NCBI GenBank assembly: GCA_022767285.1
Contig: JALENY010000022.1
Location: forward strand, 1 to 64,000
Direction of reading: 5' to 3'
Source of the DNA: Lachnospiraceae bacterium
GTDB lineage: Bacteria; Bacillota; Clostridia; Lachnospirales; Lachnospiraceae
Length of the DNA: 64,000 nucleotides
Position 1 is the first letter of the stretch. Every line of letters starts with the position of its first letter. Of this stretch, positions 42,701 to 52,300 are shown in pieces. Made by a program: the position numbers and the translations under genes. Under the pieces are notes generated by a model. That model was not told the origin of the DNA and ran no database searches. It was given only the letters and a program-made list of their open reading frames with translations.

Positions 42701-44977
42701 TTATTTTTCCTGCATGCCCCAGTAAACCTTCTCCGCCGTGATCGGCAGTTCGCGGATATTCACCCCGACCGCATTATAAACGGCACTTGCGATAGCCGGT
42801 GCCGGCGTATTGATAACGATCTCACCTACGGATTTCGCACCAAAAGGTCCCGTCGGCTCATAACTGCTCTCAAAATCAACACGGATCGTGCCGACATCCA
42901 GACGGCTGGGAATCTTGTATTGCATAAAGGAATTGCTGAATGTTTTTCCTTTGTCATCATAAATGATATCTTCATACAGAGCCATACCGATGCCCTGAGC
43001 GATTCCGCCTTCGGTCTGTATCCTTGCCAGAGACGGATTGACCACAGTTCCGCAGTCTACCACAGCCACATAATCCACCAAATCCACCTGGCCTGTTTCT
43101 TTGTCAATCTCCACTTCCGCAATACCAGCCATATACGGAGGCGGTGAAACCGGAGACGAAAAGGCTTCGCTGGCGCTAAGGGGCTCATTGCTGTTGCACA
43201 TAACACGGTTTCCGATCTCCGCTCTGGAGATACTTTCCCCGGTTTTTACATTCACAGCCTGCTTTCCGTCAAATTCCACATCTTCTTCCGTACAGCCCAT
43301 ATACTCGGCAGCTCTTGAACAGAATTTGTGAATCAGAGACTCGCAGGCTTTTACCACAGCCATACCGGTGACATAAGTAGTACTGGATGCGTAGGAACCA
43401 CTGTCATAGGGCGATACGTCTGTATCAACACCATGCACAATGATGTCTTCCATACTGCAGTCCAGACATTCGGCAGCCATCTGCGCCAAAATGGTATCAC
43501 AGCCGGTTCCCATATCAGCGGCCCCGATCATCAGGCTGTAAAAACCATCATCGTTTACTTTAAGGGTGACGGAACCGGTGTCCACATTGGAAATACCGGA
43601 TCCCTGCATGGCCAGAGCCATGCCGACACCGCGCACTTTTCCGTTGCCCATATCGCGGCTGGGATATTTTTCATCCCAGCCGATCATCTCTTTTGCTCTG
43701 GCCACGCACCGGTCAAGAGCGCAGCTGTTGGCTGTTTCTCCGTAATAAGCAGGCATAACCTGCCCTTCCTGAACAATATTCATCTCGCGGATGACAGCCG
43801 GATCCATTCCCATTTTTGCAGCCAGTTCATTGACTGCAGATTCCACTGCGAAAAATCCCTGCGTTGCACCGTAACCACGATACGCACCGGCAGACATTAC
43901 ATTTGTATATACTACATCATATACAAAGCGGAACGCTTCCGCTTTTCCGTAGATCGGTATGGGCTTGTGTCCGGTCAGGCCGATCGTTGTGGGGCCATGC
44001 TCCCCGTAGGCGCCGGTGTTGGACAGTGCATACACATCAAGGCCTTTAATAATACCGTTTTTGTCAGCTCCAAGCCGCACATGAACTTCCATCTCATGTC
44101 TCGGAGTGGATGCGATAAAAGATTCTTCTCTTGTATATACCATTTTTGCCGGCTTCCCTGTTTTCCATGTAACAAGAGCCGGATAAACTTCTGTGATGAC
44201 CGTCTGTTTTGCACCAAAACCACCGCCGATTCGCGGTTTGATCACACGCACTTTCGACTTCGGGATATCCAGCGCATTGGAAAGGATTCGACGTACATGG
44301 AACGGAATCTGCGTAGCCGCAACAACATTCAGGCGGCCATATGTATCCAGATAGGAAAAAGAGCGGAACGTCTCCATCATTGCCTGCTGATTGGCCTTTG
44401 TATGATATGTCTGGTCAATGATATAGTCACAGGAAGCCAGAACCGCGTCAACATCTCCTTCCTTCTCTTCCGAATGAGCGCAGAGATTCCGTTTATTGTC
44501 TGCTCCGACAGGACAGCGGCTCTCCCAGTTTTCCTCCGGGTGAACCAGAATGGCATTGTCCTTTGCCTTATGAAAATCCAAAACAGGTTCCAGAACCTCA
44601 TATTTTACTTTTATCAGTCTGAGTGCTTTATTAACCGCATCTTTTGTGGTTCCTGCCACAATCGCCACCGCATCACCCACAAAACGGACTCTCTGATCAA
44701 GAATCAGCCGGTCGTAGGGGCTGGGTTCCGGATATGTCTGTCCGGCCATGGTAAAGCGCTTGTTCGGGCAGTCTTTCCATGTCAGAACACACTCGATTCC
44801 GGGGACCGCTTCCGCCCGTGCCGTATTAATATCCTTAATAAGCGCATGGGCATAGGGGCTTCTCACAAGTTTTACGATCAATGCATCTGCCGGGGCCAGA
44901 TCATCTGTATATACGGCTTTTCCTGTTACCAATGCTTTATAATCCACTTTCGGCACAGCCTTATTTACATATTTCAT
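42701..44977 (-). CDS. Molybdopterin-binding catalytic subunit of a xanthine-dehydrogenase-family hydroxylase
   Basis: The 758-aa protein has the two Mo-cofactor domains of this family: IGGGFGAKQ (conserved Gln), AYRGYGATQGFFAVES, VGMALAMQGSGI and near the C-terminus FGAKSVGEIVINTPAPA with the catalytic Glu. It hydroxylates a purine, aldehyde or N-heterocycle using water and passes electrons to the 2Fe-2S and FAD subunits encoded just upstream. The exact substrate cannot be read from the motifs. It starts four bases inside the end of the 2Fe-2S gene (ATGA overlap). The family requires Mo-cofactor maturation genes that are not in the window. Confidence 0.93.
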   Translation of the reverse strand: MKYVNKAVPKVDYKALVTGKAVYTDDLAPADALIVKLVRSPYAHALIKDINTARAEAVPGIECVLTWKDCPNKRFTMAGQTYPEPSPYDRLILDQRVRFVGDAVAIVAGTTKDAVNKALRLIKVKYEVLEPVLDFHKAKDNAILVHPEENWESRCPVGADNKRNLCAHSEEKEGDVDAVLASCDYIIDQTYHTKANQQAMMETFRSFSYLDTYGRLNVVAATQIPFHVRRILSNALDIPKSKVRVIKPRIGGGFGAKQTVITEVYPALVTWKTGKPAKMVYTREESFIASTPRHEMEVHVRLGADKNGIIKGLDVYALSNTGAYGEHGPTTIGLTGHKPIPIYGKAEAFRFVYDVVYTNVMSAGAYRGYGATQGFFAVESAVNELAAKMGMDPAVIREMNIVQEGQVMPAYYGETANSCALDRCVARAKEMIGWDEKYPSRDMGNGKVRGVGMALAMQGSGISNVDTGSVTLKVNDDGFYSLMIGAADMGTGCDTILAQMAAECLDCSMEDIIVHGVDTDVSPYDSGSYASSTTYVTGMAVVKACESLIHKFCSRAAEYMGCTEEDVEFDGKQAVNVKTGESISRAEIGNRVMCNSNEPLSASEAFSSPVSPPPYMAGIAEVEIDKETGQVDLVDYVAVVDCGTVVNPSLARIQTEGGIAQGIGMALYEDIIYDDKGKTFSNSFMQYKIPSRLDVGTIRVDFESSYEPTGPFGAKSVGEIVINTPAPAIASAVYNAVGVNIRELPITAEKVYWGMQEK

Positions 44978-45441
44978 GCCTGTACCTCCTTCCGGTCACG
45001 ATTCATATATTTCTGAATCGCGCGCAGCTGCCCCATATATCCGGTGCATCTGCACAGATTACCGGCCAGATATTCCTTAATTTCCTCCACAGTCGGATTC
45101 TCCAGTTCCCGGAACATGGCCAGCACATTCATGATAAATCCAGGAGAACAAAAACCGCACTGTTCTGCACCTTCTGCTGCAAGAAAAGCCCCGAATTCCT
45201 CTGCCTCCCGCTGAAGGCCCTCCAGGGTCGTAATCTCTTTTCCTTCAATCCCGGCAGCCAGAACCGAACAGGACAGGCGGGATCTTCCGTCAATCCACAC
45301 CGTGCAAAGGCCGCAGTTGGTTGTCTCGCACCCGCATTTTACGCTGTAGCAGCCCAGTTTGCGAAGCAAGTCCAAAAGGACGGTATCAGCTGCCACATCG
45401 GCAACGGTAGGCTTTCCATTTAAAACAAATTTAATTTCCAT
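44974..45441 (-). CDS. 2Fe-2S subunit of the molybdenum hydroxylase
   Basis: The 155-aa protein carries two [2Fe-2S] clusters: a plant-ferredoxin-like one (CGCETTNCGLC and a later Cys) and the family-specific one (CGFCSPGFIMN and GNLCRCTGY). It transfers electrons from the Mo centre to FAD. The genes are packed with three bases between this and the FAD subunit, and overlap of four bases with the catalytic subunit. This gives fixed order FAD, 2Fe-2S, Mo. Confidence 0.95.
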   Translation of the reverse strand: MEIKFVLNGKPTVADVAADTVLLDLLRKLGCYSVKCGCETTNCGLCTVWIDGRSRLSCSVLAAGIEGKEITTLEGLQREAEEFGAFLAAEGAEQCGFCSPGFIMNVLAMFRELENPTVEEIKEYLAGNLCRCTGYMGQLRAIQKYMNRDRKEVQA

Positions 45442-45444
45442 ATG

Positions 45445-46245
45445 CTATACCTCCGCCAGAATTGAACGCATTGCGCGGTAAATCAATACTTCTGCCAGGT
45501 GCCTTCGATACTCGGCACTGCCCCGCATATTAGAACTGTAAGAAAAAGAATCCGCAGCCTCACGGGCATATTTTCTCAGTTCTTCTTCCGGACAGTCTTT
45601 TGTAATGGACCATTCTTTTTCCAAAAGAGCTGCCTTCTGAGGCCTTGCTCCCACGGAAAAGTACCAGCATTCTTTGCCATGTACCAGTCCCGTTACCACG
45701 GCGCAGGCAAGAACCGGGAAGTCCGTTCTTGTACGGCGGATGGATTCATAGCGCAGTTTTCGCTTGCTTTTTCGGACGATAATGGATACCAGGATATCTT
45801 TGTCTTTTTTGCGTTTTATAAACTCCGAAAGACGGATAGTTCCGCCGTTATAAAGTTCCACAAAAGTATCCAGAGCAAGAAAACAGGTCAGTACATCGGA
45901 AAAACCATATCTCCCATATATACTGCCCCCTACCGTTGCCTGATTGCGGAACTGTACCCCTACTATATGGCGGACACACTCCGCAATAGAATCTCCGTAC
46001 ATATCCCGAAGGCCCTCATGGAGCTCCAGCTGCCGAAGCGTACACATTGCTCCGATTCGAAATACATGATCTGTCTCTTCTATTTCATCCAATCCCAGAT
46101 CAGATAGGTCAATAATCGTCTTTACTCTTGCATTTCCCAGACGCATCCACATCATGCCGCCTGCAATGCGGGCGTTTCTGGCCTGATTCAGCGTATAAGC
46201 TTCTTCCAGGGATTTTGCTTTTACGTAATTCTGAATAGTTAACAA
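45445..46245 (-). CDS. FAD-binding subunit of the molybdenum hydroxylase
   Basis: The 266-aa protein has the FAD motifs IAGGMMWMRLGN and QATVGGSIYGRYGFSD of the CO-dehydrogenase medium-chain family. It takes electrons from the 2Fe-2S subunit to NAD or another acceptor. The start is TTG, with AGGAG seven bases before it; no ATG matches. It follows the response-regulator gene by only 29 bases with no terminator, so the operon may be read together with the two-component genes. Confidence 0.93.
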   Translation of the reverse strand: MLTIQNYVKAKSLEEAYTLNQARNARIAGGMMWMRLGNARVKTIIDLSDLGLDEIEETDHVFRIGAMCTLRQLELHEGLRDMYGDSIAECVRHIVGVQFRNQATVGGSIYGRYGFSDVLTCFLALDTFVELYNGGTIRLSEFIKRKKDKDILVSIIVRKSKRKLRYESIRRTRTDFPVLACAVVTGLVHGKECWYFSVGARPQKAALLEKEWSITKDCPEEELRKYAREAADSFSYSSNMRGSAEYRRHLAEVLIYRAMRSILAEV

Positions 46246-46274
46246 GATCTTTCTCCTTTTCTCAGATGGTTTTT

Positions 46275-46964
46275 TTATACTTTAAAGCGGTATCCCACGC
46301 CCCAGATTGTCTCAATATACTGGGGTTTGGAGGTGTCAAACTCGATCTTTTCACGGATTTTCTTGATATGGACCGTAACGGTGGCAATATCGCCGATGGA
46401 TTCCATATCCCAGATCTCGCGGAACAGTTCTTCTTTTGTGAACACGCGGTTCGGATTCTCTGCCAGAAAAGTCAGAAGGTCGAACTCTTTTGTAGTAAAA
46501 TTAGTCTCCTCCCCGTTTACCCAGACTCTCCGTGCCGTCTTATCAATTTTGATGCCGCGGATCTCCACCACATCATTGACCTGGGCACTGCTGCCGATCA
46601 GTCTCTCGTAGCGGGCCAGATGGGCTTTCACGCGGGCTACCAGTTCACTGGGACTGAACGGTTTTGTCATATAGTCATCAGCCCCCAGGCCAAGGCCGCG
46701 AATCTTATCGATATCATCTTTTTTGGCTGAAACCATAATGATCGGCGTATTCTTTTTCTCCCGCACTTCTTTGCATATCTCAAATCCGTCCACATCCGGA
46801 AGCATGAGATCCAGAATAATCAGGTTATAATCCCCCAGAAGAGCCTTCTCAAGACCGCCTCTTCCGTTATTTTCTATTTCAACTTCAAATCCGCTCAGTT
46901 CCAGATAATCTTTCTCCAGATCCGCAATGGCCTCTTCGTCTTCTACAATTAATATTTTACTCAT
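46275..46964 (-). CDS. OmpR/PhoB-family response regulator
   Basis: The 229-aa protein has a receiver domain (1-120; EDEE at 8-11, phospho-acceptor Asp52 in LIILDLMLPD, Lys in DDYMTKPFSP) and a winged-helix DNA-binding domain (about 130-229; FDLLTFLAENPNRVFTKEEL, TVTVHIKKIREKI, GVGYRF). It is the partner of the kinase encoded just upstream, whose end it overlaps by eight bases. GGAGG precedes the start. Targets are unknown; the adjacent hydroxylase operon is a candidate. Confidence 0.95.
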   Translation of the reverse strand: MSKILIVEDEEAIADLEKDYLELSGFEVEIENNGRGGLEKALLGDYNLIILDLMLPDVDGFEICKEVREKKNTPIIMVSAKKDDIDKIRGLGLGADDYMTKPFSPSELVARVKAHLARYERLIGSSAQVNDVVEIRGIKIDKTARRVWVNGEETNFTTKEFDLLTFLAENPNRVFTKEELFREIWDMESIGDIATVTVHIKKIREKIEFDTSKPQYIETIWGVGYRFKV

Positions 46965-48078
46965 TTATCGGTACCTCCTGATATTTTCTAAGTACAAAGT
47001 ACATGACCGTTCCTACGTTCTCCTTGCTGGTAGCCCAGACTTTTCCGCCATGGTCTTCCATGATCTTCTTGACGATAGAAAGGCCGATGCCGCTGCCGCC
47101 TTTTGAAGAATTTCGCGAGGCATCCGTGCGGTAAAAGCGGTCAAATATGTTAGGCAGATCTTTCGCCGCAATGCCTTTTCCATTATCTTCCAGCTCCACC
47201 TGAATAAAATCGCCCACATCACGCACACGCATGGTAATGAGACCTTTTGGTTTATTCATGTATTTTACGGAATTGCTGATAATGTTGTTGATTACACGTT
47301 TGATCTGCTCCACATCAGCTATGACCATGACATCATCTGCCACATAGTTGTAATAGCCAAAACCGATGCTCTTTGCTTCCAGCTCCAGTCCGACCTCTTC
47401 CGCTGCATCATCAAAATATCCTTTTACGTTAATCTTGCTGAACGTGTAGGGAATGCGGTTTGTATCTATTTTGGAATAAAAGGTCAGTTCATTGATCAGG
47501 CGATCCATCTCTATGGTCTTATTGTAAATGGTCCGGATATATTTTTCCATTTTCTCCGGGGTATCCGCCACACCGTCCATGATTCCTTCACAATACCCTT
47601 TTACCGCCGTGATCGGCGTTTTTAGATCGTGGGAAATATTGGAGATCAGTTCCTTATTTTCTTTGTCAAAAGCCAGTTTTTCCTCCGTGGAGGCCTTCAG
47701 ACGCTGGCGCATTTCTTCAAAGTCTTCACACAATTCGCGGATTTCCTCCACGCCTTCCGGTTCCAGCGTAAAATCCAGATTGCCGTCACGGATATTTTTT
47801 GTGGCCTTTGCCAGTTTGTACAATGGTGTCATAATACCGCCGTAGATCCAGAGACTTAATGCGACACCCGTTACCACCAGGATAATAAGAACCGTCACAA
47901 ATAAATCAGTGATCAGCGTACGGATCTGGGGAACCATCACTTCCATGGCAACACCGTAACGGGATTCAATGGTTTTTGCCTGAAACATACCGAATCCAAA
48001 CATCATAACTCCGCAGAGGACCAGCGGAACCAGAATAATGATCAGAAACGAAATAAAAATCCTCGTTTTCAGTTTCAT
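46957..48078 (-). CDS. HAMP-domain sensor histidine kinase
   Basis: The 373-aa protein has two membrane helices (about 8-32 and 58-80) with a short outside loop, a HAMP domain (about 80-130), His150 in SNISHDLKTPITAVKGY and the ATPase domain (NNIISNSVKYMN, DNGKGIAAKDL, GGSGIGLSIVKKI). The short loop suggests that it senses the membrane or a partner protein. The ATG at 48078 is chosen for the GGAGAGGG before it; the frame extends to 48168 without a site. It is transcribed first, before its regulator gene. Confidence 0.94.
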   Translation of the reverse strand: MKLKTRIFISFLIIILVPLVLCGVMMFGFGMFQAKTIESRYGVAMEVMVPQIRTLITDLFVTVLIILVVTGVALSLWIYGGIMTPLYKLAKATKNIRDGNLDFTLEPEGVEEIRELCEDFEEMRQRLKASTEEKLAFDKENKELISNISHDLKTPITAVKGYCEGIMDGVADTPEKMEKYIRTIYNKTIEMDRLINELTFYSKIDTNRIPYTFSKINVKGYFDDAAEEVGLELEAKSIGFGYYNYVADDVMVIADVEQIKRVINNIISNSVKYMNKPKGLITMRVRDVGDFIQVELEDNGKGIAAKDLPNIFDRFYRTDASRNSSKGGSGIGLSIVKKIMEDHGGKVWATSKENVGTVMYFVLRKYQEVPINE

Positions 48079-48114
48079 GAAAACACCCTCTCCTGCAAGC
48101 ATTCTATTGATTTG

Positions 48115-48123
48115 ATTATAGCA
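48115..48123 (-). promoter_or_regulatory. Extended -10 promoter of the two-component operon
   Basis: The minus strand carries TGCTATAAT, an extended -10, about 40 bp before the kinase start. A matching -35 is poor (GAAACA at 17 bp), as is common with extended -10 promoters. Confidence 0.5.
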
Positions 48124-48176
48124 TAAATCAATCCTGCTGTTTCTAAATTTTCCATAAAGTACCGGCACGAGAAAAG

Positions 48177-48214
48177 ATTGTTTTCAGATCATCTGCTTCC
48201 TCACTGAAAACAAT
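48177..48214 (-). terminator. Intrinsic terminator of the exonuclease gene
   Basis: ATTGTTTTCAG (48177-48187) pairs with CTGAAAACAAT (48204-48214). On the minus strand it follows the exonuclease stop by a few bases and is followed by CTTTTCTC. Confidence 0.75.
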
Positions 48215-48217
48215 TTC

Positions 48218-49183
48218 TTAGTAATTATCATCTTTCTTTCGGCTTCTTCGTGTCTGCTTTTTCTTTCGAAGTTCCATCTGCTTTTCCCGAATGAATTTTG
48301 CCTCCTCCTCATCGACGGATTTGACGGTTTTTACCACATAAAACTTTCCCTCATCCGTCTTTTTCATGCGGATCTTTCCGCGGATATACCCATGCTTCGG
48401 GCAGTATCCCACAGCGATATGAAGCCTTGTATTATTGGAAAACCAGCGGATCTTTTTCCAGGCCGCTTTGTGACAGAAGCAGCACCGAAGGCTCAGAACT
48501 TCCTTATCCTCCATGGCTTCTTCTTTTGAATCAAATTCCCGTGAAATATACTTTTCATAGTCAGAGTAAAGAATGTGTATTTCCTCTTCCCGGGTCTTTG
48601 GATTCTGGTAACTGTCTACCGAACAGTTTGCACGGATACACAGATCCGGGATCATCTGAAGCACCCTCGCCGTATATCTGGCATCTTCCAGTGCCTGATG
48701 AAATGCGCCGTTCCGGTCCAGTTCCAGAACCTCCACGGCATGACCCAGAGATTTGCGCTCCCGGCGAATCTCGTAGGCAATGGCAAAAAGTTTCTGCACA
48801 TCGTAAAAGTAAATGGGCCCCGGCAGCATCTCTTCCATCCCGTAAAATTTCAGATTTCTCTGCAGTTCAAGAAGATCCAGCGTTCCCCAGGTACAGAACA
48901 CCGGGTGCTCCCCGCACCAGTCGAAAAATTCGCGCGCTACATCCGGGAAATAATCGCCCTCCTGCAGTTTTTCCATAGTCAGTCCGATGATCTCTTTTGT
49001 GTGGAAATTCAGCCGGTCATAAACCTGCGGACAGATCAGCCGGTGATATTCATCTGTGATCTCCTTTTTCACATTCATTTTGACAGCGCCAATCTCCACG
49101 ATTTCAAAAGGGATATCCGGATTTTCTTTTTCCTTTCCGTAAGGGCACTGATTCCATTCCAAGTCAAAAACAATATAATCCAT
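48218..49183 (-). CDS. DEDDh-family 3'-5' exonuclease with a C-terminal cysteine cluster
   Basis: The 321-aa protein starts MDYIVFDLEWNQCPYG; DLE is exonuclease motif I, followed by FEIVEIGAVKM, and HQALEDARYTARVLQ is the H-x(4)-D motif III. It resembles KapD/oligoribonuclease-type enzymes that trim short RNA or DNA 3' ends. The C-terminal third contains RCCFCHKAAW and GYCPKHGYIRG, which look like a zinc-ribbon, then a very basic tail (KKKQTRRSRKK), suggesting nucleic-acid binding. The start at 49183 is chosen for GAGGA at eight bases; upstream codons are ATG and TTG alternatives. A 9-bp palindrome (49198-49218) lies at the leader. Confidence 0.88.
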   Translation of the reverse strand: MDYIVFDLEWNQCPYGKEKENPDIPFEIVEIGAVKMNVKKEITDEYHRLICPQVYDRLNFHTKEIIGLTMEKLQEGDYFPDVAREFFDWCGEHPVFCTWGTLDLLELQRNLKFYGMEEMLPGPIYFYDVQKLFAIAYEIRRERKSLGHAVEVLELDRNGAFHQALEDARYTARVLQMIPDLCIRANCSVDSYQNPKTREEEIHILYSDYEKYISREFDSKEEAMEDKEVLSLRCCFCHKAAWKKIRWFSNNTRLHIAVGYCPKHGYIRGKIRMKKTDEGKFYVVKTVKSVDEEEAKFIREKQMELRKKKQTRRSRKKDDNY

Positions 49184-49290
49184 AATCATGTTCCTCAAAT
49201 ATCTGCTTCGCAGATATTATTATACCAAGACAATGGCTCAAGAGCTAGACCCCAGATGAATGATTTTTTTCCCTTTTTCGTTAAAAATAA

Positions 49291-49316
49291 GGAGACAGTC
49301 CCGCGGGACCGTCTCC
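49291..49316 (-). terminator. Intrinsic terminator of the ABC exporter operon
   Basis: GGAGAC and GTCTCC, with inner GTCC/GGAC, form a stem at 49291-49316. On the minus strand it is followed by TTATTTTTAAC. It lies 25 bases after the permease stop. Confidence 0.8.
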
Positions 49317-49340
49317 TGTAAAATACCGGTTTTTATGAAA

Positions 49341-52300
49341 TTACTCCACGCTTTTGAGAGCCTCTACCATATCGATATGGTCCAGCGTCCGGTTTGTAAT
49401 AAAATTCACGATAAGAGCAAAGATGAGAGTGATTCCTCCCGCAAACAGAAAGCTCTGGGGATACAGAATTATATAAAATTCAATGGAAGGGAACTCCAGA
49501 ATCCCCATCAGGTACCGCCCCAGAGCCAATCCCGACGGCATTCCGAGAAGGATGCCGATGGCAGTAAGAATCAGTGTTTCCTTATTCACATAAGAATGTA
49601 CTTCATTGTTATAAAAGCCAAGGACTTTTATGGTGGCCAGTTCTCTCTCCCTTTCTGATATGTTCGTATTGGACAGTGTGAACAGAACCACAAAAGCCAG
49701 CATAGCCGCCAAAATAAGTATTACATAAACAACCATGTTAATGAGGGCAAATGCAGAAGAAAATTCATCCTGCATGGCCTGCGTACTCACTGCAGAAAGA
49801 ATTCCGTCCCGGCGGGCCAGGTTTTCTGTGTATTCTGACGGATCTTCACACATTTCGGAAAAATGAACCAGTGCACCATTGGTTTCATATTCACCAAACA
49901 GTTCTTTGTAGGTTTTCTCCGTCATGTAAACCGTATTGCCGAAATAATTTTCCACTGTCTGCGTCAGCACTGTGTCTGCCTGACAAAGATCCAGATTCTG
50001 AATGGAGAAGGTATCCCCTGCATTGATTCTCAATATCTGCGCCGCATTTCTGGTAAGAAAAATATCCTCATTTTCCAGTTCTGCCTTTTCATCCATTTTG
50101 TTTTTCAGACAAATATAGGAATCCAGAGTATATCCTTCCGGCACAGCAATCATCTGTATACTCTCTTCCTGGCCTTTTGCATTGATCACATCCACCGATT
50201 CAATTCGAACCGGTACATAATCTTTGATTTCCGCATCTTCTTCCAGAGTCTCTGTCAGATTCTCCTGCTCGTCTTCTGACGCCACGACCATTAAATCATA
50301 CTGATAAATCTCCTTGTATTGCCTTGGCATCATCTCCGATATAGTATCTTTGATAGTAAAACCACACAACAGCAAAGCTGTACATCCGGTTATTCCAAAC
50401 ACGGTCATGACCAGCCGCTTTTTATAGCGAAAAAGATTCCTTGCGGTTACTTTGTTTAAGAAAGTTAACCGTTTCCAGATAAAGGTAAACCGCTCCAGCA
50501 GTACGCGGGATCCGGATTTTGGCGCTTTCGGCCTCATAAGTTTTGCCGGTTCCTGTTTCAGAGCCTTTCGGCAGGCATATGCCGTTGCTCCCACAATGCC
50601 GGCTTCAAAAAGAAGTATTCCCCCAAGTCCGTACAGCAGATCAAACCGAATCGCATATTCCGGCAGAACATACATCACGCGGAAAATGATAAAGAGGATC
50701 AGCGGAAGAATAATATATCCTCCAATATCACCGATGATACCGCCGAGCAGGCAGGCAAGCGCTGCATACATCAGATATTTCCGGCGAATTTCCCGGTTAT
50801 TATAACCCAATGCTTTGTAAGTGCCGATCAGCCCTCTCTCCTCCTCGACCATACGGGTGATCGTCGTCAGACTGACCAGTATGGCAACGACCAGAAACAG
50901 AATCGGAAAAATGTCACCGATCGCCTGGATGGACTTTGCATCGGTTTTTATGTTGCTGTATCCACTTAAAGAGGAGCGGGTCTGCACATACCACTTTGTC
51001 ATGTCGATATCATCAATTTCCGCTTTTGCATCGGCCAGTTCCTGTTCCGCTTTTGCTTTCTCCTCTTCATATTCCGCCTGGGCATCGGCCAGCTCCTTCT
51101 CACCGTCAGTCAGTTTCTGTTCATTTTCCGCCAGTTCCTGCTCACCGTCGAAAAGCTTTTGTTCCCCATCAATCAGTTTCTGCTCACTGTCAGCCAGTTC
51201 CTGTCGGCCTATTTCCAGTTCCTGCCGGCCGGCCCTGATCTGTTCCATGGCACCGGCTTCTCTGGCATTTAATTCTGCTTCTCCGGCAGCCAGCTGCTGC
51301 TCGCTGCTTTCCAGCGCCTCCATTCCCGCATAATAGGCTTCCCAACCGGCATCAATCTCCGACTGTTTTTCCTCTATGGTGATCCATGCAGCAGAAAACT
51401 GTTCATCAGCCGCCGATTCCTGCGCTTCCAGTTCCGCTTTTGCAGCTTCCAGCTGCTGCCGGCCGTCTTCCAGTTGCTGCTGTGCATCATTCAGTTCCTG
51501 CTCCTTATTTGCCAGTTCATTTTCCAGGAGAGCAATTTTTTCTCTGATGGGCTGTTTTTTTTCCTCCGGAAGCAGTAAACTATCCAACAGTCTGTTCAGC
51601 ATATCGATCTGCGGCTGAATCACTGCTTTTATAGCCTCAAAGCTCTGCTTTCCCTGTTCATACCGGATAAAACCGCTTTCCAGTTCAGCTTCTTTTTCCG
51701 CCAGAATCTGATGAGCCTGGGCAAACTGCTCTTCGGCTTCCGCCTGCTGTAAAGTCAGCTCCTCTTTGCCTTCATCAAGCTGTTTCTGTCCGTAAACCAG
51801 CGACGCATATGCCTCTTCCAACTCCAGTTTGCCTGATTCGATCTGTTCGTAACCGTTCTGTATCTCATTTCGGGCATTGGCAAATTCCCGCTCCGCCTGA
51901 CCTGCTTTTGCGTTCAGCTCCGCCTGACCGTTTTCCAGTTCACGCTTTCCGTCTTCCAGTTTCTGCCGGCCGTCGATCAACTCCTGTCTCGCATCCTGAA
52001 GCTCCTGTTTTCCGTCCTCCAGCTGCTGTCGGCCATCTTCCAGTTCCTGTCTTGCATCAGACAGTTCGCTGTCTGCCTTAGCAAGCTCCTCTTTCATCTC
52101 CCGTTCGCCGTCCAGCCACTCGTACATGGCTTCGCCGTACACTTCATCATAGCGGGCCTGTTCTCTCTGCCTCTTAATCTCAGACTCAATTTCACGTACA
52201 GTCTGCGCCACCTTTTCTTCGTAGGCTTCGCTGTAGCAGTTCAGTTCTTCGGTTCCCGCCAGCCGTAAATATGCCACCGTATAGGCATCACCGTCAATCG

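Noticed and set aside
43328-45016. Plus-strand open frame of 562 codons
   Set aside because: Antisense shadow of the molybdenum hydroxylase subunit; Ile/His/Cys-rich noise without domains.
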